Shown here piece after piece: positions 43,970 through 54,512 of a DNA stretch of 64,000 bases. The position numbers were made by a program, and so were the translations under genes. Under the pieces are notes generated by a model. The model made no database searches, was not told the origin of the DNA, and worked only from the letters and a program-made list of their open reading frames with translations. Positions within the stretch are counted from its first letter, which is position 1. Each line of letters starts with the position of its first letter. The DNA comes from Amia ocellicauda (Eukaryota > Chordata > Actinopteri > Amiiformes > Amiidae), in NCBI RefSeq assembly GCF_036373705.1, contig NW_027102766.1, positions 18,903 to 82,902 of the forward strand. The letters run 5' to 3'.

Positions 43970-44715
43970 TCAAGTTCAGGTAAGACTCCATGTTCTTCCT
44001 CTGGCTGCAGTTGCGGAAGTGTCACAGGCTCCTTGCTGTCAGACCCTGTGGACTTCAGTGGCATCATCACAGGGAACTTCAGGGAGCAGTAGTGGCCCTC
44101 TCCATTTGGTGGTGTGTCACTGCCTCTTCCTCTCCGGACTCTGATGCAGGCAGCTGCAGGCAATACTTGTGTACCACTTGATTTGTATATATTACGTTGT
44201 GTCTTTCCTCCCCCACCTGTTGTAGGAGCTTGTACTGCCACTGTGCCTGGGCCATCCTCTTGTGCATTGCCTTCTGCCAAGACGAGGACACAGTCAGCAG
44301 TTGTTGCAGGAGCATGTTCTGCCACTGCGCCTGGGCCAGTCTTTCATGCATGGTCTCATGCCAAAACAAGGACTCAGTCAGCTGCTCCCTCCCTGCTTGC
44401 AGCCGGGCTTCCAGGTCTTTTAGGCATGTGTGGGCCTCATCTCTCTCTTGCTGCATGGTCTCCAGGAGGAGGGTGACCCAGTGGCACCCTTTCTCCAGGC
44501 TGTTGGCCTTGGCTTCAGCTTTGCCGAGCTGCTGGGACAAGCTGTTGCTGGACTACAGCTTGCTGGACAACTCCCCGTCATATTTCTCCTGCAGACGGAG
44601 CCACTCGTCTCTCTCCCGCTGCAGAAGGTGCTCAGCGTCCGCCCTGGCTGCCTGGCTGTGCGCTACTTCCTCCAAGGCTACAGTCAGCTGGAGCCTCAGA
44701 GACTCAACCTTTTTT
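43970..44715 (-). pseudogene. ANKRD26/CCDC144-like coiled-coil exons
   Basis: The minus strand from 44715 to about 44219 reads as one coiled-coil exon: KVESLRLQLTVALEEVAHSQ, then RERDEWLRLQEKYDGELSSK, an in-frame stop (TAG, about 44553), then LSQQLGKAEAKANSLE, and HERLAQAQWQNMLLQQ. The last block recurs as HKRMAQAQWQYKLLQQ, an internal duplication. It ends at cag|gtggggg, a good splice donor (about 44219). Heptad spacing and motif order resemble the C-terminal coiled coil of ANKRD26/CCDC144 proteins. A possible further exon with SDSKEPVTLPQLQPEEEHG lies at about 44050-43980. This is a host gene relic, not part of the virus-like element beside it. Confidence 0.5.
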
Positions 44716-44984
44716 TGTGATACAAAAACACAACAAAACAAAAAGGTTAATAAAATGAAGATGTGCCAAGGATTGATAAAATGATCCAAAAAAGCAGAAT
44801 CCTTTAGGAGTAAATGATAAAGCATTTACAGTGATTAGAATTTCTCATTGATCCACTGAAATTATTCTCTTTACTTTGATTCCTCCAATTCCACCAGACT
44901 GAGAACAGTCCAGCAGGGTCTATATTTAATATTTAATTCAGAACAAACAATGTGAAGTCTGGTAGGGAAGACCAAGAGTTTACC

Positions 44985-45061
44985 TCATTCAGTGCCTCTG
45001 CAGCTTTAATGCAGTGGACACTTGCTTCATCCTCCAAAGCCAGGTGTTGTTCGGGGGCCTC
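44985..45061 (-). pseudogene. Coiled-coil gene, upstream exon fragment
   Basis: The minus strand reads EAPEQHLALEDEASVHCIKA then AEALNE, followed by a GT donor (gag|gtaaac, about 44985). It probably belongs to the same gene as the exons at 43970-44715. Its 5' side is cut at about 45062, where Polinton polymerase sequence starts. Confidence 0.4.
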
Positions 45062-46917
45062 TTATTATGGGGTTGATACTATGATGTCTCATGAGAGGGC
45101 GGAATTCTTTAAATGGTACAATACGGTTAAGGGAGGTGTTTTTGATTTCAGAGAAGAGATGGCCGCTTATTGTAAAAATGGTGATCCTTAAAGAAGCCTA
45201 TGTGCATTTCCGCGCTGAGGTTATCAACATCTCAGGTCTCATCCCTTTGCAAAGTGTGACCATAGCGTCTCTCTGCATGAAAATGTATCGGGCCAATTTC
45301 TTGTGCTAGACAAAATAACTTTTCGACTGTCTCCATACAGTGGCTGGAATACCTGAGTATCAGGGATAAATTTTTCATCAGACATGCTTTAAATCAAGGG
45401 GAAGTCAAAATGGGGCCTTACTACTTAGACGGTTTTAGCGACGTGTCCAGGGATGCGTACCGCTTATGAGTTTGGCTTCGACCCAAACACCTTTAACCCA
45501 GTAACACAAAAACTCTGCGGTGATATGTACTATGATTTCCAGGAACGAATTGAAACTTTAAAAAACACCTATGGTTTGAATGTACTGGTGATTTTGGAAC
45601 ACAAGTGGACGGCCCTGAAGCAGCAGGACGCGGTGGTACAACGGTTTATGGAAACCTTGGACTTTCCTGAACGTCTAGAGCCCCGTAGATTACTATGATT
45701 TCACCAGTCTGTACCCTTTTGTCAACAACACCAAAATTTACCCGGTGGGTCATCCAACCATCATTTATTGTGACTTTCTTGATCAAGGTCACCATGTACC
45801 CTCCTCGCAAGCTGTTCTTACCCGTGTTGCCTTACAGGTGTTCGGGAAAATTGATGTTCCCTCTGTGTAGAACGTGTGTGGAAACTGAAAATCAGACTAC
45901 CTCTTGTCTGCACAGTGATGAAGAGAGAGCACTGACGGGTGTCTGGTGTAGCATTGAGCTTGACAAGGTGGTGGAGAAAGGTTACAGAGTCGGTAAGGTG
46001 TATGAGGTTTGGCATTTTTCTGAAAAATCTGATACTCTTTTTGCTGATTAAATTATGACCCATCTGAAAGGGAAACAGGAGGCATCGGGCTATCTCTCTT
46101 GGTGTGTTGACACCGCGGACAAAGAGCATTACGTTCAGCAATATTTTGAAAAGGAAGGGATCTGTCTAGAACCGGGGAACATAACTGTAAACCCCGCCAA
46201 GAGACAAATGTCCAAACTGATTTTAAACAGTCTGTGGGGTAAGTTTGGGGAAAGAAATAACCATCTAAACACAACCTTGATTAAAACCCCTGAACAGAAT
46301 TTATGTTTCCCAAACAACATGCTGTATCACACTTTCAATTCTTAAATGACCGCATGGCACAGGTCCAGTGGAGGGCCCCTAAAGATTTCTCCACCAAACA
46401 GGGTAACGTTAATGTTTTCATAGCGGTTTTTACCACGGCTTACGCCCGGCTTGAACTGTACAACTTAATGGATCAGCTGCAGGAACGCACGCTCTATCAT
46501 GATACTGACTCTGTAATCTTTGTCACCAGACCAGGGGATTGGGTCCCTCTCCTCGGGGACTACCTTGGGGAGTTAACGAGCAAACTAGATCCTCAGGACC
46601 ACATAGTGGAGTTTGTTTCAGGGGGTCCTAGGACGCATACAGAACGGCGGCGGGTAAGACATGTATGAAAGTTAAGGGTTTCACTCTGAACCATTGTAAC
46701 AACAAGCTCATTAACATCAAGTCTCTGACGACCCTGGTACAAAGTTTTGTAACTGAGAAAGACGCGCCTCCTCGTGAGATTAGTACTGCCGGAAATCAGA
46801 TCTATCGCAATAAAAAGGGGTACACGTTGGAAAATTGATCACTAAACAAATGGTTCAGGGTGGTGTACAATAAAAGAGTGTTGAAGACTGATTATAACAC
46901 TCTGCCTTATGGATATT
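45062..46917 (+). pseudogene. Polinton DNA polymerase B, C-terminal two thirds
   Basis: Protein-primed family B polymerase that would replicate the element. An exonuclease III-like block is at AAYCKN (about 45163-45180, then a frameshift). Palm motif A reads YYDFTSLYPF (catalytic Asp at 45697-45699), motif B is KLILNSLWGKFGE (about 46213-46251), and motif C is YHDTDSVIFV (DTD at 46501-46509). The C-terminus, FRVVYNKRVL then YNTLPYGY, ends at about 46917, overlapping the ATPase start. Stops or shifts lie near 45190, 45310, 45470, 45690, 45800, 46050, 46345, 46640 and 46838. The catalytic aspartates survive. Confidence 0.85.
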
Positions 46918-47573
46918 AGCGGCGGTTTTGATAACAGACTTAAACACCCTTTCTCCTGTATTATAGCCGGTCCCTCCAATTCGGGTAAGAGCTATCTTAT
47001 AAAGAACATCATAGAAGATGTGGAAGCAACCGTGTCCCAAGCTCTCGACAACATAGTGTGGTGTTACTCTTGCTGGCAACCGCTCTACAATTATTTGGCT
47101 TCGAAAAAAAATAATCTGAAATTTGTGCAAGGTCTCCCCGCCTCGTTGTGTGACGATTACTTGTTCCCGCCCGGTCAAACTAATCTAGTGATCCTGGATG
47201 ACCTGATGGAGCAGGCCGGTGACAACAGTGAAGTGGAAAAAGCTTTCACAAAGTACACTCATCATAGGAATTTAAGTATTATTTATTTAGTTCAAAATTT
47301 ATTTTTTCAAGGTAAAAAAAGCCACACTATTAATTTAAACACCAATTATATAATTATTTTAAAAAACCCCAGAGATAAACTACAGGTCACTGTCTTGGCT
47401 CGACAAATGTACCCTAACCAGACCAAGGAGGTGAGGACACCACCAAAAAACCCTACGGGTACTTGATTGTGGACTTAAAAGCACAAACCCCAGAAGACTT
47501 TCGCCTCAGAACAGGTTTGTGCCCGCCTGATTGGCCGGCAGTGTATGTGCTAAAGAAAAGGAAAAAAATAAGA
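46909..47573 (+). pseudogene. A32-type DNA-packaging ATPase
   Basis: FtsK/HerA-superfamily ATPase thought to pump the genome into capsids. Walker A is GPSNSGKS (residues 21-28) and Walker B is LVILDD (93-98), both intact. The start ATG at 46909 overlaps the polymerase end by 9 nt. One frameshift at about 47440, in the VRTPPKN/KPYGYL region, moves the last ~45 residues (YGYLIVDLKAQTPEDFRLRT and onward) to another frame, ending near 47573. It is otherwise among the best-kept genes of the block. Confidence 0.88.
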
Positions 47574-47909
47574 ATGTCTGTTCGGATTAAAAGAAATCTG
47601 CCACTTTTGCAAATGTTATTTGAGGGGAGCCCGCGCCATAGGAAAGCTGTGCTGGCAGCGGCCCCCTCGGATTTGATCGAGACCCTGTGTGAAATAGCTT
47701 TAAACATCTTATGCGGTAATATACCCCTAACCCCTTCTCAACATTCTAAACTCAAAAAACAAAAAGCTGTTATCAAGATCATCGCTAATAAGAAGTATTC
47801 TATTAAAAGAAAAAGAAAGAAGATTAATCAAACCGGGGGTTTTATTGGCCCACTCTTGAGCATAGCCGTGCCTTTCCTAACCAGTCTTCTAGCTTCCAGA
47901 GTGGGTTAA
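47574..47909 (+). CDS. Small basic protein with hydrophobic C-terminus (Polinton)
   Basis: 111 residues if started at the ATG at 47574 (MSVRIKRNLPLLQML); the longer reading frame that begins at 47463 includes the shifted ATPase tail. The middle is Lys/Arg-rich (KKYSIKRKRKK), and the end is a Gly-rich hydrophobic helix (GGFIGPLLSIAVPFLTSLLA). Proteins of this shape recur next to the ATPase in animal Polintons and adintoviruses and have been compared with adenovirus pX. A role in DNA binding or membrane disruption is inference. No frame break is visible. It ends 2 nt before the next gene. Confidence 0.6.
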   Translation: MSVRIKRNLPLLQMLFEGSPRHRKAVLAAAPSDLIETLCEIALNILCGNIPLTPSQHSKLKKQKAVIKIIANKKYSIKRKRKKINQTGGFIGPLLSIAVPFLTSLLASRVG

Positions 47910-47911
47910 TA

Positions 47912-48655
47912 ATGGAATATGCTCAGAAAATGTTTTTGATCCCTCAGGAGCAGCTTGAGAAACTGAGAAAAAATGTTGTCGGGCCAGAGCCCATTAGACA
48001 AACGGCCGAAAACAACCTGGACTCTGAAATGAAAGCTATATTGGCCAGGGCCGATTTAAATCAGTATTCCAAAGCACAGTTGTATAGCAACACGTTACAG
48101 CGCTACCTCCGTCTGGTTAGACAGGGTGAAAAAGATCAAAACACTTTAACTTTAACCACGGCCTCTCAAGAAAATAGTTCTGGGGCTGATGCAGGGGCTA
48201 CGGTTGATAAAGATGTTGCGGTGACCGACCCTGTTGAGAGTTCAGAGGGAGATGTTGTAACTGATGTTTTGAGAAACATGCCTGCCAGAAGCAAAAGACA
48301 TGCGGAATATATCCTGCACAAAATGGTTCAGAAACCGCGGGTAATGGCTTGGAATGAACAGGGTGAATTTGTTTTTAAACTGATCAAAGGTTCACACGTT
48401 TGATTTGTTGAAGAGCGTCACTAGCACTAATAAGGTACCCGATAATCGCCGACCTGTAGGCTGGAATGCTTTCCTACATGCGATGGCCTGTCTGAACATG
48501 CCCCAATCAACAGTTCCTAACCAGGAAATGTGACAAAAAATCTGTCTGTGTAAAGAGGGGGAGACTGATGTGACTCCGACATCTCATTACTCTGACCGTG
48601 CTGAGCGACTATCCTCAGGATCTAGCCACCGTTGGGAAGCTTATTAATCTCATGT
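47912..48655 (+). pseudogene. Uncharacterised Polinton protein, frameshifted
   Basis: The open part (47912-48403, 163 residues) has an acidic Ser/Asp/Val-rich linker (about residues 88-125) between two helical parts. A single-base shift near 48385 moves the reading to FDLLKSVTSTNKVPDNRRPV then GWNAFLHAMA, with an in-frame stop at about 48530 and readable text (EGETDVTPTSHYSDRAERLS) to about 48630. The shape matches a gene seen after the ATPase in vertebrate Polintons. I do not know its function. Confidence 0.55.
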
Positions 48656-48815
48656 TTTTATTTGTCCCCCCTGTAAATAATGACCCGACAAACAATTTTT
48701 TTAATTTTTTTTTCAAATGTTGTACATTTATTTATAACATAACCCATGCTTTGTATAAGAATTGTGTTAAATAAAAACAAAACTAATGATTCAAAGGCTG
48801 TTTTCATTATTTTTT
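48656..48815. terminator. Convergent polyadenylation region
   Basis: An AT-rich gap between the rightward and leftward Polinton genes. AATAAA-type signals appear near 48768 on the plus strand, and T-runs (48697-48716) could serve the minus strand. It fits a shared end for two converging transcription units. Confidence 0.4.
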
Positions 48816-48819
48816 CACC

Positions 48820-49377
48820 TTAACACGCATGACATCTTTTAAAATCCTCGCAAGAACACCCCATCTGTATACATGGGTGGCTAGGGCTGTAAGTCAATGT
48901 GTTATAAGGGGGGGTCCACAGTGTCCTGACAAACTCTGACACTTTTTTATCATTTTGTCCTAAATCCTCGCTGTACAAGGCCATAATATCGGGGTATGAC
49001 CTTCCTTTAGATCTATGATATAAGAAAAACACACAGTGTTGACCACAAGTGAAGGTCTGTAGACTTTGTACTTGACGACCGCTGTAAATGGTTTCTTGAC
49101 AGTTGTTGAGCAGAAAGTTCTTGATCTTCCAAGGGAAAGGTCTGAAATCTGGGGGGCTTCCATAGGAATCAAAAAATTAGCCACGGTGGTCCTCCCTTAG
49201 ATAAATAGCCAGCCAATGTTCTCCGGGCATATTTTTAGGGTGTGTGTTGATTATGTACATTGCGGGTAAATTATTGATCTTAAATTTAGGCAGCTGGTCG
49301 CAGGCGTAGACTCCTTGAAACAGTTTCCGTGAGCAGGCCATAGCATTCATTATGTGGTTGAGCTCTCTGGTGTTCAT
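48820..49377 (-). pseudogene. Adenain-like cysteine protease (Polinton), one nonsense codon
   Basis: An Ulp1/adenain-type protease that would cleave capsid precursors. The catalytic His is in EHWLAIYL. The Asp/Asn-type acidic residue is expected in the FFDSYGSPP block, and the Cys is in CGQHCVFFL (about 49050-49025). The frame is continuous from MNTREL (49377) to 48820, about 186 codons. It is broken by a single TAA at about 49180, where the family has a charged residue just before FFDS. Length and motif order are normal for the family. Confidence 0.85.
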
Positions 49378-49378
49378 T

Positions 49379-50650
49379 TTAATAATAATCATACAGAACG
49401 TATCTCCTCTGGTTCACCTCAATAATGTTGTCAAACACAGCATACACAACCATATTTACAGTGCGTGGTAGAGGCTGCTTGAAACGCATCTCCAAACGCA
49501 TATTTCCCGTCTTCACCAGCGAAAAATGTTGTCCACACTCTTCGTAAGGGTTCAGGTTGAAGCCGTACAGTGTGTAACCGCTGCAGTATTCCCGGCGATC
49601 GATCAGCAGAGGTTGATCCTTGAGATGGCGACCCGTAGCCAATACTAGACTGTAATATTCATGAACTGCATTGCTGTTTTCAAAGTCAGGTTGAAAAGGT
49701 CTGGATGGAACCTGCACCCCGCGTTATAATGTTTAAAGTTAAAGGGATTCTTGTTGTAAACCCCGGTAAATGCATCATTATCCACAAGCCCAATAATAAC
49801 CTGTTTTGGGAGCTGTCCTAGAAACAGATTTTCCTGGTTCATCACCCGCGTCCCTGCGGGGATACTGTGGACTTTCATATAGACTCTTTCGATCGGGTAC
49901 TTGGCATTTGCCGTCATTAACGCCTGCGCATGTCCTAGTTTAACCGCCAGGGAGACGGACACTTTTTTCACAAACAGCGAGGCCGATAATATGGTCAGTT
50001 TATATTTTTCTGTATCAGGGGTCATCAGACAAAAAGCATTTTTACTACGGATCATTTTAATTTTAATGTCTACCCCATTGAGCATGAGTTTTTCTTGGAA
50101 AAATATGTCTGCATGAATATGCCCCATTAGCTCAAAGGTCCGCCCTTCTGTTGAAAAGGCCATTCTTTTTTGCAAACCCTGATTGAGTCCCTCTGGATCC
50201 TTGTCGTCCATAGCTCCCGGGGTGTCTTTGAAGAAAAGGCCGGGGCTGAACTGTTTGCTTAGGGTCTCCTCACTATAATTAAGGATACACTCCATCATGG
50301 CTCTATAGGGGTAAAAATTGCTGCTTTGACTAATTAGCCAATCTCCCAGGGTCACATCCACCTGTGAAAACATGGTGGCCACCGGGTAATTGATGACCCC
50401 TACGTTGGACGTCTTCTCGATTGCATCGCCATCCTCATCAGCCACTTTACAATTCATTAAAATAAATGTGTTATTCAAATCAATATAATCCTCGCCATTG
50501 CCTGCTATGAAAAACTCCAGAGGGGCCGTGTCTGAAATTGCTGAAATATACATATATGCTCTTCACCATACTCGTTTGAGTGTATGGAACTGTAAACAGA
50601 TCCAGTTCTGATTTGACACATTCTTCCAATAGACTGTGGACAAAAGACAT
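49379..50650 (-). pseudogene. Polinton major capsid protein (double jelly-roll), two frameshifts
   Basis: This is the capsid-forming protein of Polinton-like viruses. The start is MSFVHSLLEECVKSELDLF (50650), and a shift at about 50545 leads into the long open part (50553-49645; TAPLEFFIAGNGEDYIDLNN, then VDVTLGDWLISQSSNFYPYR). A second shift at about 49700 leads to the C-terminal part (49717-49379; EYYSLVLATGRHLKDQPLL, then YCSGYTLYGFNLNP). Total about 420 codons, a little short of typical. It lies 2 nt from the protease in the same direction, consistent with one transcript. Confidence 0.85.
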
Positions 50651-50669
50651 GTTTAAAAGATGTATCCTG

Positions 50670-50812
50670 AGGCTCTATTTGTCTTTCTTTGAGACTTTCT
50701 TTTTGCAGGTTTTTTCTTGTGCTGCTTCCTTCTCCGAGTGTTTGTCGCCCTGGTGGACACCTGTTTCTTCTTTTACCCCCACTCCTCGCCAGGCGCAGGG
50801 GCTTTTCTGATA
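50670..50812 (-). pseudogene. Lys/Glu-rich tail upstream of capsid gene
   Basis: The minus strand reads KEETGVHQGDKHSEKEAAQE then KTCKKKVSKKDK and a stop at 50675. It could be the C-terminus of another Polinton structural gene, placed just upstream of the capsid gene, cut at about 50812 where retroviral gag text starts on the other strand. Basic/acidic composition only, no domain. Confidence 0.3.
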
Positions 50813-51290
50813 GGGAAAGGCAAAACAGCATGTCAGATGTTTCAGCAAGCTGGAATACAGCGACAAACCGGGCAGAGTGGCGGCACTAGAAAGCCTGGAA
50901 AATGTTATTATTGTGGGAAAGATGGACATTGGTCGCGTGAGTGCAGGCAGAGACAAAGGGATCGGAAAAATTGTCAGAATAACCCAATGTACAGAGGACA
51001 AAACTCACAGAATAGAGCACAGGATGGGGTGCCAGGATATACTCCTCCTTTTGACCGGAGTACCCTTCCCCAATAGGGGTGCCCACAGAGCGTCGAGCTA
51101 TCTTTATCTCTACTGCAACTGTCCATTCCTGTACAATCACACACAAACTCAGGACAACACAATGGTCCTGTCCACACTTCCTCCCACTTTGAAACACCCG
51201 CGGACGTCCAGTATGAAGCAGCCCAGTCCAGGGGGAATAGATGTTTTAAACGGCTGCAATGGCTGCAAAAGAAAAATCTGAATATTTGGT
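50813..51290 (+). pseudogene. Endogenous retrovirus gag fragment (nucleocapsid)
   Basis: Contains one CCHC zinc knuckle, CYYCGKDGHWSREC (C-x2-C-x4-H-x4-C, about 50903-50944), preceded by GGTRKPGK and followed by an Arg/Gln-rich stretch. This is the nucleocapsid of a gamma/epsilon-like retrovirus. The frame ends at 51076; further text that could be the start of protease is not recognisable. No LTR or pol is visible. Confidence 0.7.
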
Positions 51291-51693
51291 ATTCTTTGTT
51301 AACGGAAGAATGGTAAAGTGGCCCCCCCTGAATTGAGGCTGGCCCCCCCAGCGCCCCCCACAATAATGCCGTCGGGTCCCCCCTAGTGTGAGCGATACAG
51401 CCTAACCCCCCCTGCTTGTGTGGACGCAACACCGTCAGCACCGCCTGTGAGCGTGTGGAAGCTGAACATTGAAACGATACGTGTTTGTTCATTTGAATTA
51501 TTATCATTATCATTTGACTTAATCTGTACTTGCTGTTAGAAAACTGCAGGATTGACCATTTAGAAAATTGTAGAAATTAGAAATAATTTAGTAGATTTGG
51601 ACTGTTTAAAGGTAAGCTTGGACAATAACATATACATCACATCTATATATATAAAATGAAAACTGTCGTATATTTTAAAAGTAAATAGATATA
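51291..51693. other. C-rich repeat and unassigned sequence
   Basis: 51315-51430 is C-rich with ggccccccctgaattgagg-like text and 'caacaccgtcagcaccgcc'. A relative lies at 59745-59890. The rest to 51693 is AT-rich and unassigned. Confidence 0.4.
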
Positions 51694-52548
51694 CACTACT
51701 CAAACGTTCTAGAACACCTACATTTTTCCAGATTTTATTGAAATGTACACAGTTTAATGTCTCAATGTACATAGAACAAATACACAATTGGAGATAAAAA
51801 ATAAATCATGGAATCGTTTTGTTTAACAAATTGTAACCCCTTAAGCTGACATCCCCTCCGGTACCCTTAAAAGGGCACCAAATCCATGTGCTTCTCTTTA
51901 ATCCCATGTGTACTCTTCACTGTTGTGTTGTTTGCCAAGTATGTGGTATCCCATGAAAGCTGAGACTGTCAGCTGACCCCCCCGCATTTACCCCCCCACC
52001 CCCCGCGCATTCTGAAATGGGGCAGTGGGGGGATACTTGGTCTGAGTAGGAATACAGAATCTCAGTATACATAATACAATACATAATTGAATCTGAACTT
52101 CTCTGTGTTTGATAGAACATCAAATCATATATACTGGATTAATCGTTAGGTTGTTCTGAACAAAACACGCCTATTTGCAAAGAAATCCAATCGCACCTGA
52201 GTGATCTGTGACTGTCTGAGTGAGACCCCCCACCGGAGCAGACTCTGACACGGAAACTGTAAATCGGATGTGTCTGAGAATGAAACGCGCTGGTAGCCAA
52301 GAGAATAAGCTTTCAAACAACGTGCGCATTATAGGAATACAGTGTAACTGCTGTGCACAGGAGCTGCCTGTAACACTGCCAAATAATGCTTAAGAGGGTA
52401 TAGTAACACAGTATATAACTCTGAAATGTACATTGTTTTTCAGTTTTTGGTAATCTAAACTTTTTTTTTTAACCACTGGACTTGAACTGCTTACATTTCA
52501 AGAAAAACTGGAAAAATGTGGGTGTTCTAAAACCTTCGACTGGTAGTC
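51694..52548 (+). mobile_element. Tc1/mariner-type MITE
   Basis: Ends: cactactcaaacgttctaga with gaacacctacatttttccag on the left. The complement of the right end reads gactaccagtcgaaggtttt then agaacacccacatttttcca. The TIRs are about 55 bp, with TA on both sides (51692-51693, 52549-52550). Length is 855 bp with no transposase. Confidence 0.75.
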
Positions 52549-52550
52549 TA

Positions 52551-53309
52551 AGATTTTGACATTTGTTTCTCTAAACACATCCAAGCTTACCTAGGCACTA
52601 CATATTCTTTTCAATTACCCGTAATTCTGATCTGTATTTTGGCTTGTTAATAGAAGATATTGAAGTTGGACTCTTAATTCAAAATAACCAATATGTATCT
52701 CAATGTAATTTACTGACAGACATCACTCTTTATCGTTTTCATTTTTGAAGGAACTGCTTTGTATTCTGTGTATTGTTTTATTGTAGTGCTGCTGCCTTTC
52801 TTGGCCAGGTTTTACTTGGAAAAGTGATTTTAATCTCAATGTAAGCTCAAAGTCAAATAGTTTAAATAAAAAAACTATGTATTGAAATAAGAACCTGAAT
52901 CATGAACCTGCGTAATTGTGCTGAAGGACCAATACTGATGGCAGAGAGAATTTTGTGTTTGGCATTGAATAGCCTTAAAGAAAACTATGCTGTTTTTGGG
53001 AACTTTCATATTTAAGTTGAATGAAGGCAAAAACATTCCAGTCACTCTGAAGAGAGAATACAGTTTACTGTGCGAATAAGTATCCCCTGAATTTAAGATA
53101 AAAATCAAATGTGCTGTTCGTAATTAGTTTACAGTTTTACTTCAGATGTCTTGTTTTTGCGTTCCAAATTGAGGAGTTGTGGCATATAATGTAAATTAAG
53201 TTACTTCACTAGTAGTGTGATTTCTACGTTGTGTATGTGTGTTTGTATGTATAAACTCATACATTTTTAAAAGATTGTATTTGGATAACAAATTCAGGTA
53301 TAGCACGTG
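52551..53309. other. Unassigned non-coding
   Basis: AT-rich, with no gene, TIR or repeat that I can recognise. Confidence 0.4.
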
Positions 53310-53495
53310 TCCCCCTTTTGAATGGGTTCTATATATAACATTTTAAAACGAATGGTTCTGTATAGAACGCTATGTTTGGGGGTTCTTCTTGTAACCCCTT
53401 TGAAGGGGTTCTACATAGAACCATAAAGGGTTCCACCAGAGCGATTACTCGAGGAACCCTTTATGGTTCTGTGCAGAACAATTTCTTCTAAGAGT
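53310..53495. repeat. Palindromic MITE-like repeat (gggttcta/agaaccc)
   Basis: Repeated ggttct/agaacc words in both orientations (tggttctgtatagaacgc, ggggttctacatagaaccat, aaccctttatggttctgtgc) make several stem-loops. It resembles a common short fish repeat. No coding content. Confidence 0.6.
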
Positions 53496-54389
53496 GTGGA
53501 GTGTTGCCACACAATTTCTCTCAGAGGGCTTTTGACCAATGGCAATCCAATCCTGAATGACGTCACCACTATCCTGTTGTACTTCATGGGAGAGATGTAT
53601 TAAGTAGTTTATAATAAGAAGAATAACAATAATCACCTGTTTTTCATAGTTGCCTATAGGTTTTGTATCCATTGTCTCCTTCATATTAGGAAAGGAAGTT
53701 GATCCATAGCCTACTCAGAGACAACTGAGAGTTGGTCTCTGAGCAGCAGCACAAAGGGGTCGAGTCTCTCAATGTCCGTGTGTTGGAGATATTCCACCAT
53801 ATTGGTCCCAGCCTTCAAAACAATGTTAAAGAAAGGTACTCACAGTCATTTTAAATATTACATCCTGTAGTGTTTCTTTTCAAAATATGATCTTATTATG
53901 ACTTGAACTAAATAAATCCTTTGACCCACTAATACCAAATTACAGTTAGGGGGGCCACAGGTGTGATTTGAAAATACGATCTTCCATGTCTTTCTGTTGT
54001 GTTTTGATCTGTGGATCTGTAATTGTCCAAGTGGCTACTGCACATGTACTTATTTAATATTAAATGTGTTATTTAATTAGGCTTGGTTCTTGTGAGCATG
54101 TACAAGACGTCAGCTTTTTAAATAACTGTGTGTATTGGATCATACACATTTTAGAAAAACTCTCTCAAACTTCCTGCATTGGTACCTCACCAGGGAGGTA
54201 GAAAACGAAGCAATAGCATTGAAAAAGTGTGATTGTAGTTCTGCTCTTCTGCAATATATTTCTACAAGATCAAGAACAGGCTCTGAAAACACTGAGGGTA
54301 CAGGACGAGGACAGCGAAGCAACGAGCAACACTGGATACAGGATAAGAGCAACGGATACTTTTGGGGATGAACATTGGCAGGTCAGAAC
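53496..54389. other. Unassigned non-coding
   Basis: No gene supported. The opposing open frames at 54135-54371 and 54140-54352 are mutual shadows without domains. Confidence 0.4.
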
Positions 54390-54512
54390 ACGGATGGACT
54401 GGTCGATGTTGGACTGACGTCGTTTTGAACATCGGGCCAACGTGGGAACGATGAGCCCGATGAGCACAAAGACGACGTTGGCCCAACGCTGCTGTGCTTT
54501 CTGGGAATCAGT
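54390..54512. repeat. MITE end with cgttggcccaacg palindrome
   Basis: Words such as gatgttggactgacgtcgtt, cgggccaacgtgggaacgat and acgttggcccaacgctgctg form overlapping short palindromes, typical of a widespread fish MITE end. The second end was not found. Confidence 0.45.

Larger units (their letters stand above)
45062..50650. mobile_element. Polinton/Maverick-type endogenous virus-like element, decayed
   Basis: A block of genes with the classic Polinton set. Rightward are protein-primed DNA polymerase B, A32-type packaging ATPase, a small basic/hydrophobic protein and an unknown protein. Converging from the right are adenain-like protease and major capsid protein. The rightward and leftward groups meet at 48655-48800, a T- and A-rich gap with polyadenylation signals. 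No integrase, minor capsid or terminal inverted repeats are recognisable, and the polymerase lacks its N-terminal half. Every gene except the small basic/hydrophobic one carries a stop or frameshift, so it is a fossil. Confidence 0.85.

Noticed and set aside
45062-50650. An active, replication-competent DNA virus genome
   Set aside because: Most genes have stops or frameshifts, and integrase and terminal repeats were not found.
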